Positions 49,252-59,400 are shown, counted from the stretch's first letter. The stretch: DNA of 64,000 nucleotides from an uncultured Eubacterium sp. (GCA_910584875.1 CAJUDA010000005.1:1-64000); one strand, 5' to 3'. Program-made: numbers and translations. Notes: generated by a model not told the origin, from the letters alone.

Positions 49252-49802
49252 TATCTAAAGTATATGGTGATGCGCTGTTTTCGCTGGCAACGGAGGAAAA
49301 CCAGGTTGATGAGCTGTGGGAAGAGGCTGCCATGGTACATGAGGCTGTGGACACAAATCCGGATTTTTTGTCTGTTCTGTGCCATCCAGAGCTGACCATG
49401 GAGAAAAAGCTTTCCCTGCTGCAGGATGTATTTCAAAAAGGACTGTCACAGCATATGATGGGACTTTTGAATGTTATGCTGAAAAAAGGGCGCATTGGTG
49501 AGATCCTGCCTGTACTGGACTATTTTATGGAACAGGTAATGGCGTACAAAAAGATTGGTAAAGTTACCGTCAGCACGCCTTTACCCTTATCAGAAGGGCA
49601 GAGAGAGAAGATCGAGAAGAAACTTCTGGAGGTCTCGGAGTACGAAACCGTGTCAGTGGATTATCAGACCGATGAGAGTCTGCTGGGAGGCATGGTGATC
49701 CGTATCGGGGACCGGGTTCTTGACAATAGTATCCGCTGTAAACTGGATGCCATGTCAAGACAATTATATCGCGTAAAGCTGTCTGGCAAAGAGACAGTAT
49801 GA
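49239..49802 (+). CDS. atpH: ATP synthase subunit delta
   Basis: The 187-residue protein matches the OSCP/delta family: VSKVYGDALFSLATEENQVDELWEE at the N-terminus and SLLGGMVIRIGDRVLDNSIRCKLDAMSRQL at the C-terminus. It joins the peripheral stalk to the alpha3-beta3 head. It overlaps atpF, and the start is preceded by AAAGGATATGGG within the atpF gene. Confidence 0.94.
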   Translation: MAKLVSKVYGDALFSLATEENQVDELWEEAAMVHEAVDTNPDFLSVLCHPELTMEKKLSLLQDVFQKGLSQHMMGLLNVMLKKGRIGEILPVLDYFMEQVMAYKKIGKVTVSTPLPLSEGQREKIEKKLLEVSEYETVSVDYQTDESLLGGMVIRIGDRVLDNSIRCKLDAMSRQLYRVKLSGKETV

Positions 49803-49856
49803 CAGTATAAAAAGTATAGAAAAGCTTCTATACTTGGAAAGAAGGTGTGCTTTTAC

Positions 49857-51371
49857 ATGAACTTAAAACCTGAAGAGATCAGTTCAGTGATTAAGGAAGA
49901 AATTAAGAAATATAGTGCGGATTTTGAAGTGGCAAATGTAGGAACCGTCATTCAGGTTGCGGATGGTATTGCCCGTATCCATGGTCTTGAGAAGGCGATG
50001 CAGGGCGAACTGCTGGAGTTCCCGCATGAGGTATATGGGATGGTGCTGAATCTGGAAGAGGATAACGTCGGAGCCGTACTTCTGGGTGATGCCGCAAATA
50101 TCAATGAAGGAGATATCGTAAAGACGACAGGGCGTGTCGCCACCGTCCCGGTGGGAGACGCCATGAGCGGACGTGTTGTCAATGCACTGGGACAGCCGAT
50201 CGATGGCAAAGGACCGGTCAACACCGATAAGCTCCGTCCGATCGAGCGAGTGGCATCGGGTGTTATTTCCCGTAAATCGGTAGATACACCGCTGCAGACC
50301 GGTATCAAGGCGATTGATTCCATGGTTCCCATCGGACGGGGACAGCGTGAGCTGATCATTGGTGACCGCCAGACAGGTAAGACAGCGATCGCCATTGACA
50401 CGATCATAAACCAGAAGGATCAGGATGTACTCTGTATCTATGTGGCGATCGGACAAAAGGCGTCTACGGTGGCGAATATCGTAAAGACACTGGAAGAGAG
50501 CGGCGCCATGGACTATACGACCGTCGTGGCAGCGACGGCCAGCGAGCTGGCTCCTCTGCAGTATATCGCTCCATATGCCGGATGTGCGATCGGTGAAGAG
50601 TGGATGGAACAGGGAAAGGATGTACTCATCATCTATGATGATCTGAGTAAACATGCGGCGGCTTACCGTACGCTGTCCCTGCTGCTCCGCAGACCGCCAG
50701 GGCGTGAGGCATATCCCGGTGATGTATTCTATCTGCATTCCCGGCTGCTTGAACGGGCAGCAAGGCTATCGGACGAGCTGGGAGGGGGATCCCTTACCGC
50801 GCTGCCGATCATAGAGACCCAGGCAGGCGATGTATCGGCATATATCCCGACCAACGTTATCTCCATCACAGATGGACAGATCTATCTGGAGACAGAGATG
50901 TTTAACTCTGGTTTCCGCCCGGCGGTAAATCCGGGTCTGAGTGTATCCCGTGTCGGCGGTTCTGCACAAATCAAGGCGATGAAGAAGATCGCCGGACCGA
51001 TCCGTATTGAGCTGGCGCAGTACCGCGAGCTGGCAGCGTTCTCGCAGTTTGGCTCCGATCTGGATGCCGATACAAAACGTCAGCTGGATCAGGGCGAACG
51101 TATCCGTGAGATACTGAAACAGGGACAGTATGCACCATTACCGGTGTGGTATCAGGTTATCATTATCTATGCGGCGACGAAGCAGTATCTGCTGGATATT
51201 CCGGTGGAAGATATCCTGAACTTCGAGAAGGGACTGTTTGAATTTATGGATACGAAGTATCCGGATGTCGTGGCATCGATCCGTGATGAAAAAGCGATCC
51301 TGGATGAGACGGAAAACAAACTTGTCAAAGCGATCGAAGAATATAAAAAACAATTTTTGCATGAAAATTAG
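49857..51371 (+). CDS. atpA: ATP synthase subunit alpha
   Basis: The 504-residue protein has the Walker A GDRQTGKTAIA, the regulatory nucleotide site, VYIAIGQKASTV-type segment (CIYVAIGQKASTVANIV), and the alpha signature PAVNPGLSVSRVGGSAQ. It forms the non-catalytic part of the hexamer. ATG 49857 is chosen: AAAGAAGG gives suitable spacing, whereas GTG 49845 overlaps that site. Confidence 0.97.
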   Translation: MNLKPEEISSVIKEEIKKYSADFEVANVGTVIQVADGIARIHGLEKAMQGELLEFPHEVYGMVLNLEEDNVGAVLLGDAANINEGDIVKTTGRVATVPVGDAMSGRVVNALGQPIDGKGPVNTDKLRPIERVASGVISRKSVDTPLQTGIKAIDSMVPIGRGQRELIIGDRQTGKTAIAIDTIINQKDQDVLCIYVAIGQKASTVANIVKTLEESGAMDYTTVVAATASELAPLQYIAPYAGCAIGEEWMEQGKDVLIIYDDLSKHAAAYRTLSLLLRRPPGREAYPGDVFYLHSRLLERAARLSDELGGGSLTALPIIETQAGDVSAYIPTNVISITDGQIYLETEMFNSGFRPAVNPGLSVSRVGGSAQIKAMKKIAGPIRIELAQYRELAAFSQFGSDLDADTKRQLDQGERIREILKQGQYAPLPVWYQVIIIYAATKQYLLDIPVEDILNFEKGLFEFMDTKYPDVVASIRDEKAILDETENKLVKAIEEYKKQFLHEN

Positions 51372-51385
51372 AGAGGTGTGATGAT

Positions 51386-52285
51386 ATGGCGTCAATGAGG
51401 GACATTAAAAGGCGTAAAGCAAGTATCCAGAGCACTTCTCAGATAACAAAAGCCATGAAGCTTGTCTCCACAGTGAAACTCCAGAAAGCAAAGGGGCACG
51501 CAGAGGAGACCAAGCCGTATTTCAATAAAATGTATGAAACCGTTGCCGGGATGCTGGCAAAATCCGGGGGTACAGGCAATCCTTATATAAGGGAAAAGAC
51601 AGAGGACGGGCCGAAGAAAAAGGGGGTTATCCTCATTACGTCGAACCGGGGACTTGCCGGCGGATATAATTCCAACATTGTCAAACTTGTCACACAGGGG
51701 GACTTTGACAGGGAACATACCGTGATCTATCCGGTAGGCCGCAAAGGGCTGGAATCCATGAGACGGCTGGGATATACCTGTGACGGGGATTATTCCGAAG
51801 TCATCAACAAGCCTTTGTTCGGCGACGCCGTATCCATCGGCAAGACGGTGACAAGTGCATTGGAAAACGGCGATATCGATGAAGTATATCTGGCATATAC
51901 GGTTTTTAAGAACACAGTGACACAGATCCCGACCATGATCAAGATCCTGCCCTTTGACGAAGAGGATGTAAAATCGCAGCAGGCAGAGGCAGATCCGGCG
52001 AAGGTGGAAAAGAATGACGGTCCTGTGGCACTGATGAATTATGAACCGGAGGAAGAAGAAACACTCGGTTATATTATACCTCTGTATATGAACAGCCTGA
52101 TCTTTGGGGCGCTGGTGGAAGCGGTTGCCAGTGAAAACGGAGCCCGTATGCAGGCGATGGACAATGCGACGAATAATGCAGAGGAAATGATCGATACCCT
52201 GGGACTGCAGTACAATCGTGCCCGTCAGGCGGCAATCACCCAGGAACTGACAGAAATTGTTGCCGGTGCGTCGGCAATCGAATAG
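51386..52285 (+). CDS. atpG: ATP synthase subunit gamma
   Basis: The 299-residue protein has the N-terminal helix MRDIKRRKASIQSTSQITKAMKLVSTVKLQKA and the conserved C-terminal helix ending NRARQAAITQELTEIVAGASAIE. It is the rotating shaft inside the catalytic head. The middle carries an acidic insertion (KSQQAEADPAKVEKNDGPV, EPEEEET) relative to shorter homologues. AGAGAGGTGTG precedes the ATG; atpD follows after 33 bp. Confidence 0.96.
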   Translation: MASMRDIKRRKASIQSTSQITKAMKLVSTVKLQKAKGHAEETKPYFNKMYETVAGMLAKSGGTGNPYIREKTEDGPKKKGVILITSNRGLAGGYNSNIVKLVTQGDFDREHTVIYPVGRKGLESMRRLGYTCDGDYSEVINKPLFGDAVSIGKTVTSALENGDIDEVYLAYTVFKNTVTQIPTMIKILPFDEEDVKSQQAEADPAKVEKNDGPVALMNYEPEEEETLGYIIPLYMNSLIFGALVEAVASENGARMQAMDNATNNAEEMIDTLGLQYNRARQAAITQELTEIVAGASAIE

Positions 52286-52318
52286 AAAAGCGCAGTGTAT
52301 GTGCGTTAGGAGGAAAAA

Positions 52319-53737
52319 ATGGCAGAGAATAATGAAAAGAAATCTCTTGGCGTTATCACTCAGATCATCGGCGCCGTTCTGGATATTAAGTTTGATGACG
52401 GTCAGCTTCCGGAGATCAACGAAGCCATCAATATCCCATTGGCAGATGATGGCAGACTGGTAGTAGAGGTAGCGCAGCATCTGGGAGATGATACGGTACG
52501 CTGTATCGCGATGGGACCGACAGATGGTCTGGTGCGTGGTATGACAGCCGAAGCGACCGGGGCACCGATCCGGGTGCCGGTGGGCGAAGAGACATTGGGA
52601 CGTATGTTCAACGTCCTTGGTGAGCCGATTGATGAAAAGGATCCACCATCCGTAAAAGAATATGATCCGATCCACAGGAAAGCGCCTGCTTTTGAAGAGC
52701 AGTCCACCGAATCGGAGATCCTGGAGACAGGTATCAAGGTAATCGACCTGTTGTGTCCTTACCAGAAGGGTGGTAAGATCGGTCTGTTTGGCGGCGCCGG
52801 CGTAGGTAAGACGGTACTGATCCAGGAGCTGATCACCAACATTGCTACAGAACATGGCGGTTATTCAGTATTTACCGGTGTAGGGGAACGTACCCGCGAG
52901 GGAAACGACCTGTATTATGAAATGATCGAATCCGGTGTTATCGACAAAACGACGATGGTGTTCGGGCAGATGAATGAACCGCCGGGAGCGAGAATGAGAG
53001 TTGGTCTGACCGGGCTGACGATGGCAGAGTATTTCCGTGACAAAGGTGGAAAGGATGTGCTTCTTTTCATCGACAACATTTTCCGTTTCACCCAGGCAGG
53101 TTCCGAGGTGTCGGCGCTGCTCGGGCGTATGCCGAGTGCGGTTGGTTACCAGCCGACGCTGCAGACGGAGATGGGCGCCCTGCAGGAGCGCATCACTTCG
53201 ACCAAGAGTGGTTCGATCACATCGGTGCAGGCGGTTTATGTGCCAGCCGATGACCTGACTGACCCGGCTCCGGCGACGACCTTCGCCCATCTGGATGCGA
53301 CAACGGTACTGGAGCGTTCCATCGCAGAGCTGGGTATCTATCCGGCGGTAGATCCGCTGGCATCCACATCCCGCATGCTGGATCCAAGGATACTCGGAGA
53401 GGAACATTATAAGGTAGCGCGTGGTGTGCAGGAAATCTTACAGCGTTATAAGGAGCTGCAGGATATCATCGCCATCCTTGGTATGGATGAGCTTTCCGAA
53501 GACGAAAAGCTTCTCGTCAACCGTGCCCGTAAAGTGCAGCGTTTCCTGTCACAGCCGTTCAATGTGGCAGAGCAGTTTACCGGTCTTCCCGGTAAATATG
53601 TCCAGCTGTCAGATACGATCCAGGGCTTTAAGGAGATCCTGAACGGGGATCATGATGAGATTCCGGAGAGCCATTTCCTGAATGCGGGAAGTATAGAAGA
53701 TGTTGTAGCCAGATTCAAGGAATCCAAAGGAAACTAA
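52319..53737 (+). CDS. atpD: ATP synthase subunit beta
   Basis: The 472-residue catalytic subunit has Walker A GGAGVGKTVLI, VFTGVGERTREGNDLYYEM with the catalytic glutamate, LLFIDNIFRFTQAGSEVSALLGRMPSAVGYQPT (Walker B and DELSEEE-type region further on: LGMDELSEDEKLLV). AGGAGG precedes the ATG. The gene is followed by an intercistronic hairpin (53751-53786) and atpC. Confidence 0.98.
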   Translation: MAENNEKKSLGVITQIIGAVLDIKFDDGQLPEINEAINIPLADDGRLVVEVAQHLGDDTVRCIAMGPTDGLVRGMTAEATGAPIRVPVGEETLGRMFNVLGEPIDEKDPPSVKEYDPIHRKAPAFEEQSTESEILETGIKVIDLLCPYQKGGKIGLFGGAGVGKTVLIQELITNIATEHGGYSVFTGVGERTREGNDLYYEMIESGVIDKTTMVFGQMNEPPGARMRVGLTGLTMAEYFRDKGGKDVLLFIDNIFRFTQAGSEVSALLGRMPSAVGYQPTLQTEMGALQERITSTKSGSITSVQAVYVPADDLTDPAPATTFAHLDATTVLERSIAELGIYPAVDPLASTSRMLDPRILGEEHYKVARGVQEILQRYKELQDIIAILGMDELSEDEKLLVNRARKVQRFLSQPFNVAEQFTGLPGKYVQLSDTIQGFKEILNGDHDEIPESHFLNAGSIEDVVARFKESKGN

Positions 53738-53750
53738 GAAGGTGTTCTTT

Positions 53751-53786
53751 AGCCGGGCGGCGCCGATCAGAACGGACCGCCAGGCT
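53751..53786 (+). promoter_or_regulatory. Intercistronic hairpin between atpD and atpC
   Basis: AGCCGGGCGG (53751-53760) pairs with CCGCCAGGCT (53777-53786), nine of ten positions. No T-run follows. It may slow 3' decay of the atpD part or reduce atpC translation, since only one epsilon per complex is needed. Confidence 0.6.
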
Positions 53787-53820
53787 GGGTTGAATGGAAG
53801 AGAAAGGATGTGGTTACAGC

Positions 53821-54231
53821 GTGGCTGATTTAAAAAAATTCCAGCTTGAGGTCATTTCACCAGAACGTGTTTTCTATACCGGAGAGGTGGAGATGGTGGA
53901 ACTGACCACGACAGAAGGGGATATCGGCATTTATGCCGACCATATACCACTGACCACGATCGTGGCGCCCGGTATCATGACCATCACGGAAGAGGGCGAT
54001 CAGATGAAGGAAGCTGCCGTGCTGGAGGGATTTATGGAGATCACACAGGAGAAGGTGACGATCCTTGCCCAGTCCTGTGAATGGCCGGACGAGATCGATC
54101 TGAACCGTGCCTATGAGGCAAAAGAGAGAGCAGAACGAAGAATACAGGATTCTGATCATAATATCAATCTGCCGCGGGCAGAGCTGGCACTCCGCAAGTC
54201 TCTGATCCGTATCAAACTGGCAGGAAAATAG
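53821..54231 (+). CDS. atpC: ATP synthase subunit epsilon
   Basis: The 136-residue protein has an N-terminal beta sandwich (FQLEVISPERVFYTGEVEMVELTTTEGDIGIYADHIPLTTIVAPG) and a C-terminal helical hairpin (DEIDLNRAYEAKERAERRIQ) that can inhibit ATP hydrolysis. GTG 53821 begins where family members do (VADLKKFQLEV) after AAAGGATG; ATG 53794 upstream would add nine residues unlike the family and has a poor site. A terminator follows at 54268-54303 and ends the atp operon. Confidence 0.92.
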   Translation: MADLKKFQLEVISPERVFYTGEVEMVELTTTEGDIGIYADHIPLTTIVAPGIMTITEEGDQMKEAAVLEGFMEITQEKVTILAQSCEWPDEIDLNRAYEAKERAERRIQDSDHNINLPRAELALRKSLIRIKLAGK

Positions 54232-54267
54232 AAAGCAGCACAGGAAAGGCATAATTTCGTTTTGAAG

Positions 54268-54303
54268 AATCCGGATTCTTTGTGGGGAATCCGGGTTTTT
54301 CTT
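54268..54303 (+). terminator. Terminator of the atp operon
   Basis: AATCCGGATTC (54268-54278) pairs with GGAATCCGGGTT (54286-54297) with G-U pairs and is followed by a T-run to 54302. Confidence 0.8.
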
Positions 54304-54367
54304 TATCTAAGAACATATAATGATAACAAAATGACGCCGTCAGGCTATAGTGAAGGGAGGCATAATT

Positions 54368-57300
54368 ATGAGACTTCGATACAGACGATGGATCGTGCGG
54401 TGTCTGGAGCTTGCGGTACTTTTTTGTCTGATCCTCCCGGGTCTGCGGGGAGTCAATCTGGCATCGGATGAAACGCAGGATAGAAGACTGCATTATATTG
54501 TGAGACACTGGCACGCGGATGGCACTCATGAGGATGATGAGGGGTATCTGCAGGAGGGATCCTCCGCCGTTACAATCCATGTAAAACAAAAAAAAGGAGA
54601 GACATTTTCCGGATTTGCGACCGCTGCCGGACATGATGCAGTAGAGCGGAAACGGAACGAGACAAAACCAGAGAATTCGGTACTTAAGATTTCTTATCAA
54701 AAGGATATCCATTTAGCCAAGGTACACGCATTTTATAAGGATACCGATCTGGAAAAAAAGGGTGCCGTCGATCTGGGAGATAAGGAAACAAAAGTAAACG
54801 CAGATGGAACTAAGGTATATAACACCTCAAAAGAGGGACTGCATACCGATAAGACGGCGAAGGCGCTGAAAGGGGACGGGAGGGATTTTGAACTTTCCCT
54901 GGAATCCTGGTTTGTCGGGCATAACCAGACAGATGTCGGCATGGTGCTGGATGCCTCGGGCAGCATGGCGTTCACCTCCAACGATCTGGAACCCATCCGG
55001 ATGGCAAAGACGCAGATACAAAAATATGGAACGATGAAATATATTCCTCAGACTGAGGTAAATAATATATTAAATCCTTTTTATACAGATAACAGCAAGC
55101 TGGCTTACAGTGGATACAGTTATTTTGTCTATGATCCCAGTAAGGATACAAAGGAGTTTGTCCCGATCGGCTACTGGAACGGAAAGGCGAAGATGATATG
55201 GCCTGAGACAGGAGATCTTCCGACGGAAAAGCTTCTGGGATATTATTCTTTTAACAGTGGAACAGATACTTGTAATGAGGCAGAAATCCTCACAAAGTCC
55301 CAGAATAAGGATTTAGTAACAAAGAATAAGGAGAATGCGGTACTGATATCTAAGATTCCGCAGACTGGGAAAGATGGAAAGGTAACAGTAAGTAATAGTA
55401 AACCGGCAATCTCGGATAAAGAGAGAGGGTTTAATGGTAAAAACTGTGCCCTGGATCTGGTTAAAAGTTATAAAGAAAAATCCAAGAGCGCAGCCCGACT
55501 GGATCTGCATCCTGAACATGGAGAATTTACGATTTCTTTTGCCGTCAAAGGAAGCAGTACGAAACCTGTTATATGGATTGGTGATGCCGATCAGACACAG
55601 AACCAGGCATGGTATGCGATTTATGCAGACAGTACGGCGGGTAAAATAAAAGTATCGGGTGGAATCGGAGTAACAACAGCAGGAAATGATATTACCCATA
55701 ATGCAGGAGGCGTAAATAATATCTTGGCAGATTTTGCTTCCACGGATGACTGGATTATCTGCACCTGTTCATTTAAAAAAGATAGTAATAATAAAGCAGA
55801 GGTAGCGATTTATGTAAATAACAAAAAAATAAAGACGGATACACTTCCAGATATTTTTGCATCTGGATACGTGGATATGCCTTATATTCTGCTGGGTGGC
55901 AGTGCATGGGCACATGATTATGGCGGAAACAACTGGGATACAGATCAAGATGCCAGCTTTCTTGTTGATGAACTGTATTTTTATGACCGCGTCCTGTCGG
56001 ATAATGAGTTGAAATCACTGTATAATGAAATGCCCAATATTATTTCGACGGCGACACCCTGCGCCGCCACTCCTCCATCAGATCAGGAGAAGACCATGGC
56101 AAGGATGCAGTTTGCAGATCCAAATGGTGACGGGGAGGGGTGGTATCTTGTATCCTCTGACAGTAACTGGGATGATATCACAAATAAGGAACTGCTGACA
56201 TCAAAGAGATACAATGGTATCCCAAATGATGAAGTAATATTTAACCGGATCACAGAAGTGCCCAGGGGGGCAAAAGACCCTGCAAAAGGAAATACAGATA
56301 CGTATATATATACAGGTAACGATGATTTTTCCGGCACTCCGGGGGATCCGGCAGGGAAGGCGCTGGAAAAGGACGCTGGCTGGAATGGATCCATGATCTT
56401 TTATATTGACAGGGAAGGTTATCTGCGCTGTTTCTTCAATACAGGGAAGGCACAGGACCGTGGCACGGAGACGGGCGGGATATTAAACACTCAGAATATC
56501 GAGTCAGACAAGAATCATTCCTATTGCTCGTATGTGTATAAAAAGGATGACCGGATGCGGATCAAGACAGAGGCGCTGCAGCGTGCCCTCGGCTCCTTTG
56601 TGACCCGGCTGAGCGGGGTGTCGCCGGACAGCAGAGTTTCGGCAGTGCGATTCAGCACCGATAAGATCGCAGATCCTGAGCTGCTGGTATTGCAGAACTG
56701 GACGACAAATACGATGGACAGTACCGGTATGCTGGGGCTGCGTCGTGGAGAGGAGCGCAATATTACATCCTTTGATGAGAATGGCGGGATGAAACTATAT
56801 AATTATGCGCTGACGGGTGGTACGGTGACGAAGACCGGACTGAACGCATATCTGGAGAAGCTGGATACGAAACTGGACAAGAAAGATACGTCAGACAGAA
56901 CACTGATCATCTTTACAGACGGAAAAGATACAACGGATAAAGAAGAGGCAGTAAGGCTTGCCGGCGAGTTAAAGAAGAAAGGATACCGGATTTATTGTGT
57001 CATGCTCCAGAGTGCGGGCAATGTCATAGAGGATTCTTATGATTTCCTGAAGGATCTGGCATCCGGGGAAGATTTTGTGTATTCTGCCGAGGATGTAGAT
57101 TCACTGACAGAGGTATTTACAAAAGGAATACTGGACCGGATCGTAAACAATCTTCCCGGATATACCGTACAGGATTATATCGATCCCAGATTTGATCTGG
57201 TAGATGCAGAGGGCAGGGTGGTCAGCCTGAAAACAGGAGGAAGTATCACAGTCTCAGGTAAGACAAAGAAGCTGAACCGCCAGACAGGATATAAGATCCC

Positions 57301-58879
57301 TGTTACAAAGCAAAAGGGAGGAGACGCCGCCGGGACAGTCGGGGAGGAAGCCATGCTGTTCTACGATGCCGGGAAGGATATGTACTACCTGCAGTGGAAG
57401 CAGCAGACCATCCCGGGATGCAGTACCGATGCAAAACGCCTGAATGTGTGGAAAACGAGGATCCATATCCGGGCGAAGGAAGACTTTATCGGTGGGAATG
57501 CTGTTATGTCAAATGGTAACGCAGACGGCATGAATATGATCTATCATCCAGACAGTGAAGATCCGTCTTCTGGTGACGATGATACCCTGTGCACAAGGGA
57601 TAAGGATACAGGAGAGATCCTGCATTATCCGTCCAGAGGGTTTCCGCGGACAACGGTGAATGTATCGCTGTTGAAGCTCAGCATAGGGGATGTTCATGAC
57701 ATTATTTATATGGGTCAGGGGATATCGCCAACGGATAATCTGGATACTCTGGGAAAGAAAGTGAAAGAAAAGCCTTATTATGAATACCTGCAGCGGTATG
57801 GCAGATATAAGGGAGAGAATGTGACAGAAAAACTCCACAAACAGCATCAGCTGCGGCTTCCTTATTATTATCTGCCGGATGCAGCGGGCAGTAACCAGGC
57901 AGGAAAGGTACACCCTGGTGAGCAGATCGGCTGGCTTTCTTATCAGTGGGTGGAATGTGACAGGAATGGCGTCCCCAAAAAGGAAGGCACATACGCAGAC
58001 TTTGAGACAAAGGACACAGACAGCCGCTATTATCAGCTGGCGGTATCATACCAGCCCATGACAGAAAAGGAACGGAAAAAGGAGATTAATACAATCCTTA
58101 CCGACCCGGACTATGCTGCGCCCAAGGCATCCGCCGGTGCTGTACAAAAGACAGAAGTGCGCGGACTGGGTACACATCGGACAGATATTGTACGGGGCGA
58201 GCTGATCGCAGAGGCAAGGGTACGGTTGTCTGATCTTGAATTTCTGGTACAGAGATATGGCGGGAAATGGAGCCGGACAGAATATTTTCCAGTCACACGT
58301 TATTACAACGGCAGGCAGGAAGAATTCAGACTGGCGATTACCTTTTCCTACAACACAGAAAAGATCAAATCCCTGAAAGCAGATAAGGACGGCTATGTCA
58401 GAGTATACTCAAAACCATCGAAACCACTGCCTATCGGTAAATATGTGGTAAAGGCAGAGGATAAAAAAATCTTTCCTTACAAGAGTATCCTAGCGAAAAA
58501 GATCGTAAATGGAAGCGGGCATTTTTCGGATGCGTATACAAAACAGGGGAAGGAAGGAAAATACGCAGCGCCGTCCTCCAAAGAGAAAAAGAAGGTGTCT
58601 GTAAGCTTTTATCTGGGAGTCCCGGCGAAAGAAGGCGGAACCGGGGTGGATCTGGATGCACAGCTTGGTCATGCGGTAGTTACCTATGGTGACATCGAGG
58701 CAGCAGTAAAATTATATGATAAGCTGCCGACCGGACGGACGGATGCACAGACAGGACCAGATTCTGGCAAGGGACCGGGCACCGGCGACAGGTCAGATCC
58801 CTATATGGCATTTGCGATCCTTCTTGTGAGTGCAGGCATGACAGGTATGATCTTTCTGAAAAGAGCTATGAAACAGTAA
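54368..58879 (+). CDS. Giant cell-wall-anchored vWA protein with LamG-like insertion
   Basis: The 1503-residue protein has a signal/anchor helix (about 8-28), a von Willebrand A domain whose MIDAS starts at D195 (DASGS) but is then interrupted by about 520 residues. Within the insertion a LamG/concanavalin-like fold spans about 355-552 (GEFTISFAVKG, NKAEVAIYVNNKKI, FLVDELYFYDRVLSDNELKSLY). The vWA resumes near 729 (RMRIKTEALQRALGSFV), with TDGKDTTDKEEAVRLA near 850 and DSLTEVF before 926. Further sandwich-like domains follow, then GPGTGD-RSD and a membrane helix with MKQ tail, a degenerate LPxTG sorting signal. GGGAGG precedes the ATG. It resembles pilus-tip adhesins, but no sortase or pilin gene is nearby. 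Confidence 0.85.
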   Translation: MRLRYRRWIVRCLELAVLFCLILPGLRGVNLASDETQDRRLHYIVRHWHADGTHEDDEGYLQEGSSAVTIHVKQKKGETFSGFATAAGHDAVERKRNETKPENSVLKISYQKDIHLAKVHAFYKDTDLEKKGAVDLGDKETKVNADGTKVYNTSKEGLHTDKTAKALKGDGRDFELSLESWFVGHNQTDVGMVLDASGSMAFTSNDLEPIRMAKTQIQKYGTMKYIPQTEVNNILNPFYTDNSKLAYSGYSYFVYDPSKDTKEFVPIGYWNGKAKMIWPETGDLPTEKLLGYYSFNSGTDTCNEAEILTKSQNKDLVTKNKENAVLISKIPQTGKDGKVTVSNSKPAISDKERGFNGKNCALDLVKSYKEKSKSAARLDLHPEHGEFTISFAVKGSSTKPVIWIGDADQTQNQAWYAIYADSTAGKIKVSGGIGVTTAGNDITHNAGGVNNILADFASTDDWIICTCSFKKDSNNKAEVAIYVNNKKIKTDTLPDIFASGYVDMPYILLGGSAWAHDYGGNNWDTDQDASFLVDELYFYDRVLSDNELKSLYNEMPNIISTATPCAATPPSDQEKTMARMQFADPNGDGEGWYLVSSDSNWDDITNKELLTSKRYNGIPNDEVIFNRITEVPRGAKDPAKGNTDTYIYTGNDDFSGTPGDPAGKALEKDAGWNGSMIFYIDREGYLRCFFNTGKAQDRGTETGGILNTQNIESDKNHSYCSYVYKKDDRMRIKTEALQRALGSFVTRLSGVSPDSRVSAVRFSTDKIADPELLVLQNWTTNTMDSTGMLGLRRGEERNITSFDENGGMKLYNYALTGGTVTKTGLNAYLEKLDTKLDKKDTSDRTLIIFTDGKDTTDKEEAVRLAGELKKKGYRIYCVMLQSAGNVIEDSYDFLKDLASGEDFVYSAEDVDSLTEVFTKGILDRIVNNLPGYTVQDYIDPRFDLVDAEGRVVSLKTGGSITVSGKTKKLNRQTGYKIPVTKQKGGDAAGTVGEEAMLFYDAGKDMYYLQWKQQTIPGCSTDAKRLNVWKTRIHIRAKEDFIGGNAVMSNGNADGMNMIYHPDSEDPSSGDDDTLCTRDKDTGEILHYPSRGFPRTTVNVSLLKLSIGDVHDIIYMGQGISPTDNLDTLGKKVKEKPYYEYLQRYGRYKGENVTEKLHKQHQLRLPYYYLPDAAGSNQAGKVHPGEQIGWLSYQWVECDRNGVPKKEGTYADFETKDTDSRYYQLAVSYQPMTEKERKKEINTILTDPDYAAPKASAGAVQKTEVRGLGTHRTDIVRGELIAEARVRLSDLEFLVQRYGGKWSRTEYFPVTRYYNGRQEEFRLAITFSYNTEKIKSLKADKDGYVRVYSKPSKPLPIGKYVVKAEDKKIFPYKSILAKKIVNGSGHFSDAYTKQGKEGKYAAPSSKEKKKVSVSFYLGVPAKEGGTGVDLDAQLGHAVVTYGDIEAAVKLYDKLPTGRTDAQTGPDSGKGPGTGDRSDPYMAFAILLVSAGMTGMIFLKRAMKQ

Positions 58880-58920
58880 TAGTACAATAAAAAATATTTG
58901 TTTGAACAGGGAGACCACTT

Positions 58921-59385
58921 ATGGAAAAATCATGTCTTACGACCCTCTGTTACATTGAGAGGGATAATAAGTATCTGATGATGCACAGAGTTAAGAAGGA
59001 AAAGGACATCAACAGGGATAAATGGATTGGTGTCGGAGGGCACTTTGAAGAAAATGAAAGCCCGGAGGAATGTCTGCTGCGGGAGGTAAAGGAGGAAACA
59101 GGACTGACACTTTTGTCCTATCGTTTCCGTGGTCTCATAACCTTTATCTCCGATCGCTGGCAGACCGAATATATGTGTCTGTATACGGCAGATGAATACG
59201 AGGGGGAACTGCTGCCAGAGTGCAGTGAGGGAACCCTGGAGTGGGTTGACAGGCACCGCCTGCGGGAACTGAATTTATGGGAGGGAGATTATATATTTCT
59301 TGATCTTCTAGAGAAACGACAGGATTTCTTCTCATTAAAGCTCCGTTACGAGGGAAATGAATTAAAAGAAGTTTTTTTGAAATAA
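58921..59385 (+). CDS. Nudix hydrolase, MutT/8-oxo-dGTP type
   Basis: The 154-residue protein has CYIERDNKYLMMHRVKKEKDINRDKWIGVGGHFEENESPEECLLREVKEETGL in order: an 8-oxo-dGTPase-type strand and a full Nudix box (G-x5-E-x7-REVxEETG, about 40-62). Close relatives are annotated as 8-oxo-dGTP diphosphatase, which keep oxidised guanine out of DNA. AACAGGGAGA precedes the ATG. It lies 41 bp after the vWA gene with no terminator, so it may share transcripts. Confidence 0.9.
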   Translation: MEKSCLTTLCYIERDNKYLMMHRVKKEKDINRDKWIGVGGHFEENESPEECLLREVKEETGLTLLSYRFRGLITFISDRWQTEYMCLYTADEYEGELLPECSEGTLEWVDRHRLRELNLWEGDYIFLDLLEKRQDFFSLKLRYEGNELKEVFLK

Positions 59386-59400
59386 GTGCAACATTTTGCT

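Noticed and set aside
51392..52855. 487-codon open frame on the minus strand over atpG/atpD
   Set aside because: Antisense to two certain ATP synthase genes, with no start site and a composition typical of reverse frames.
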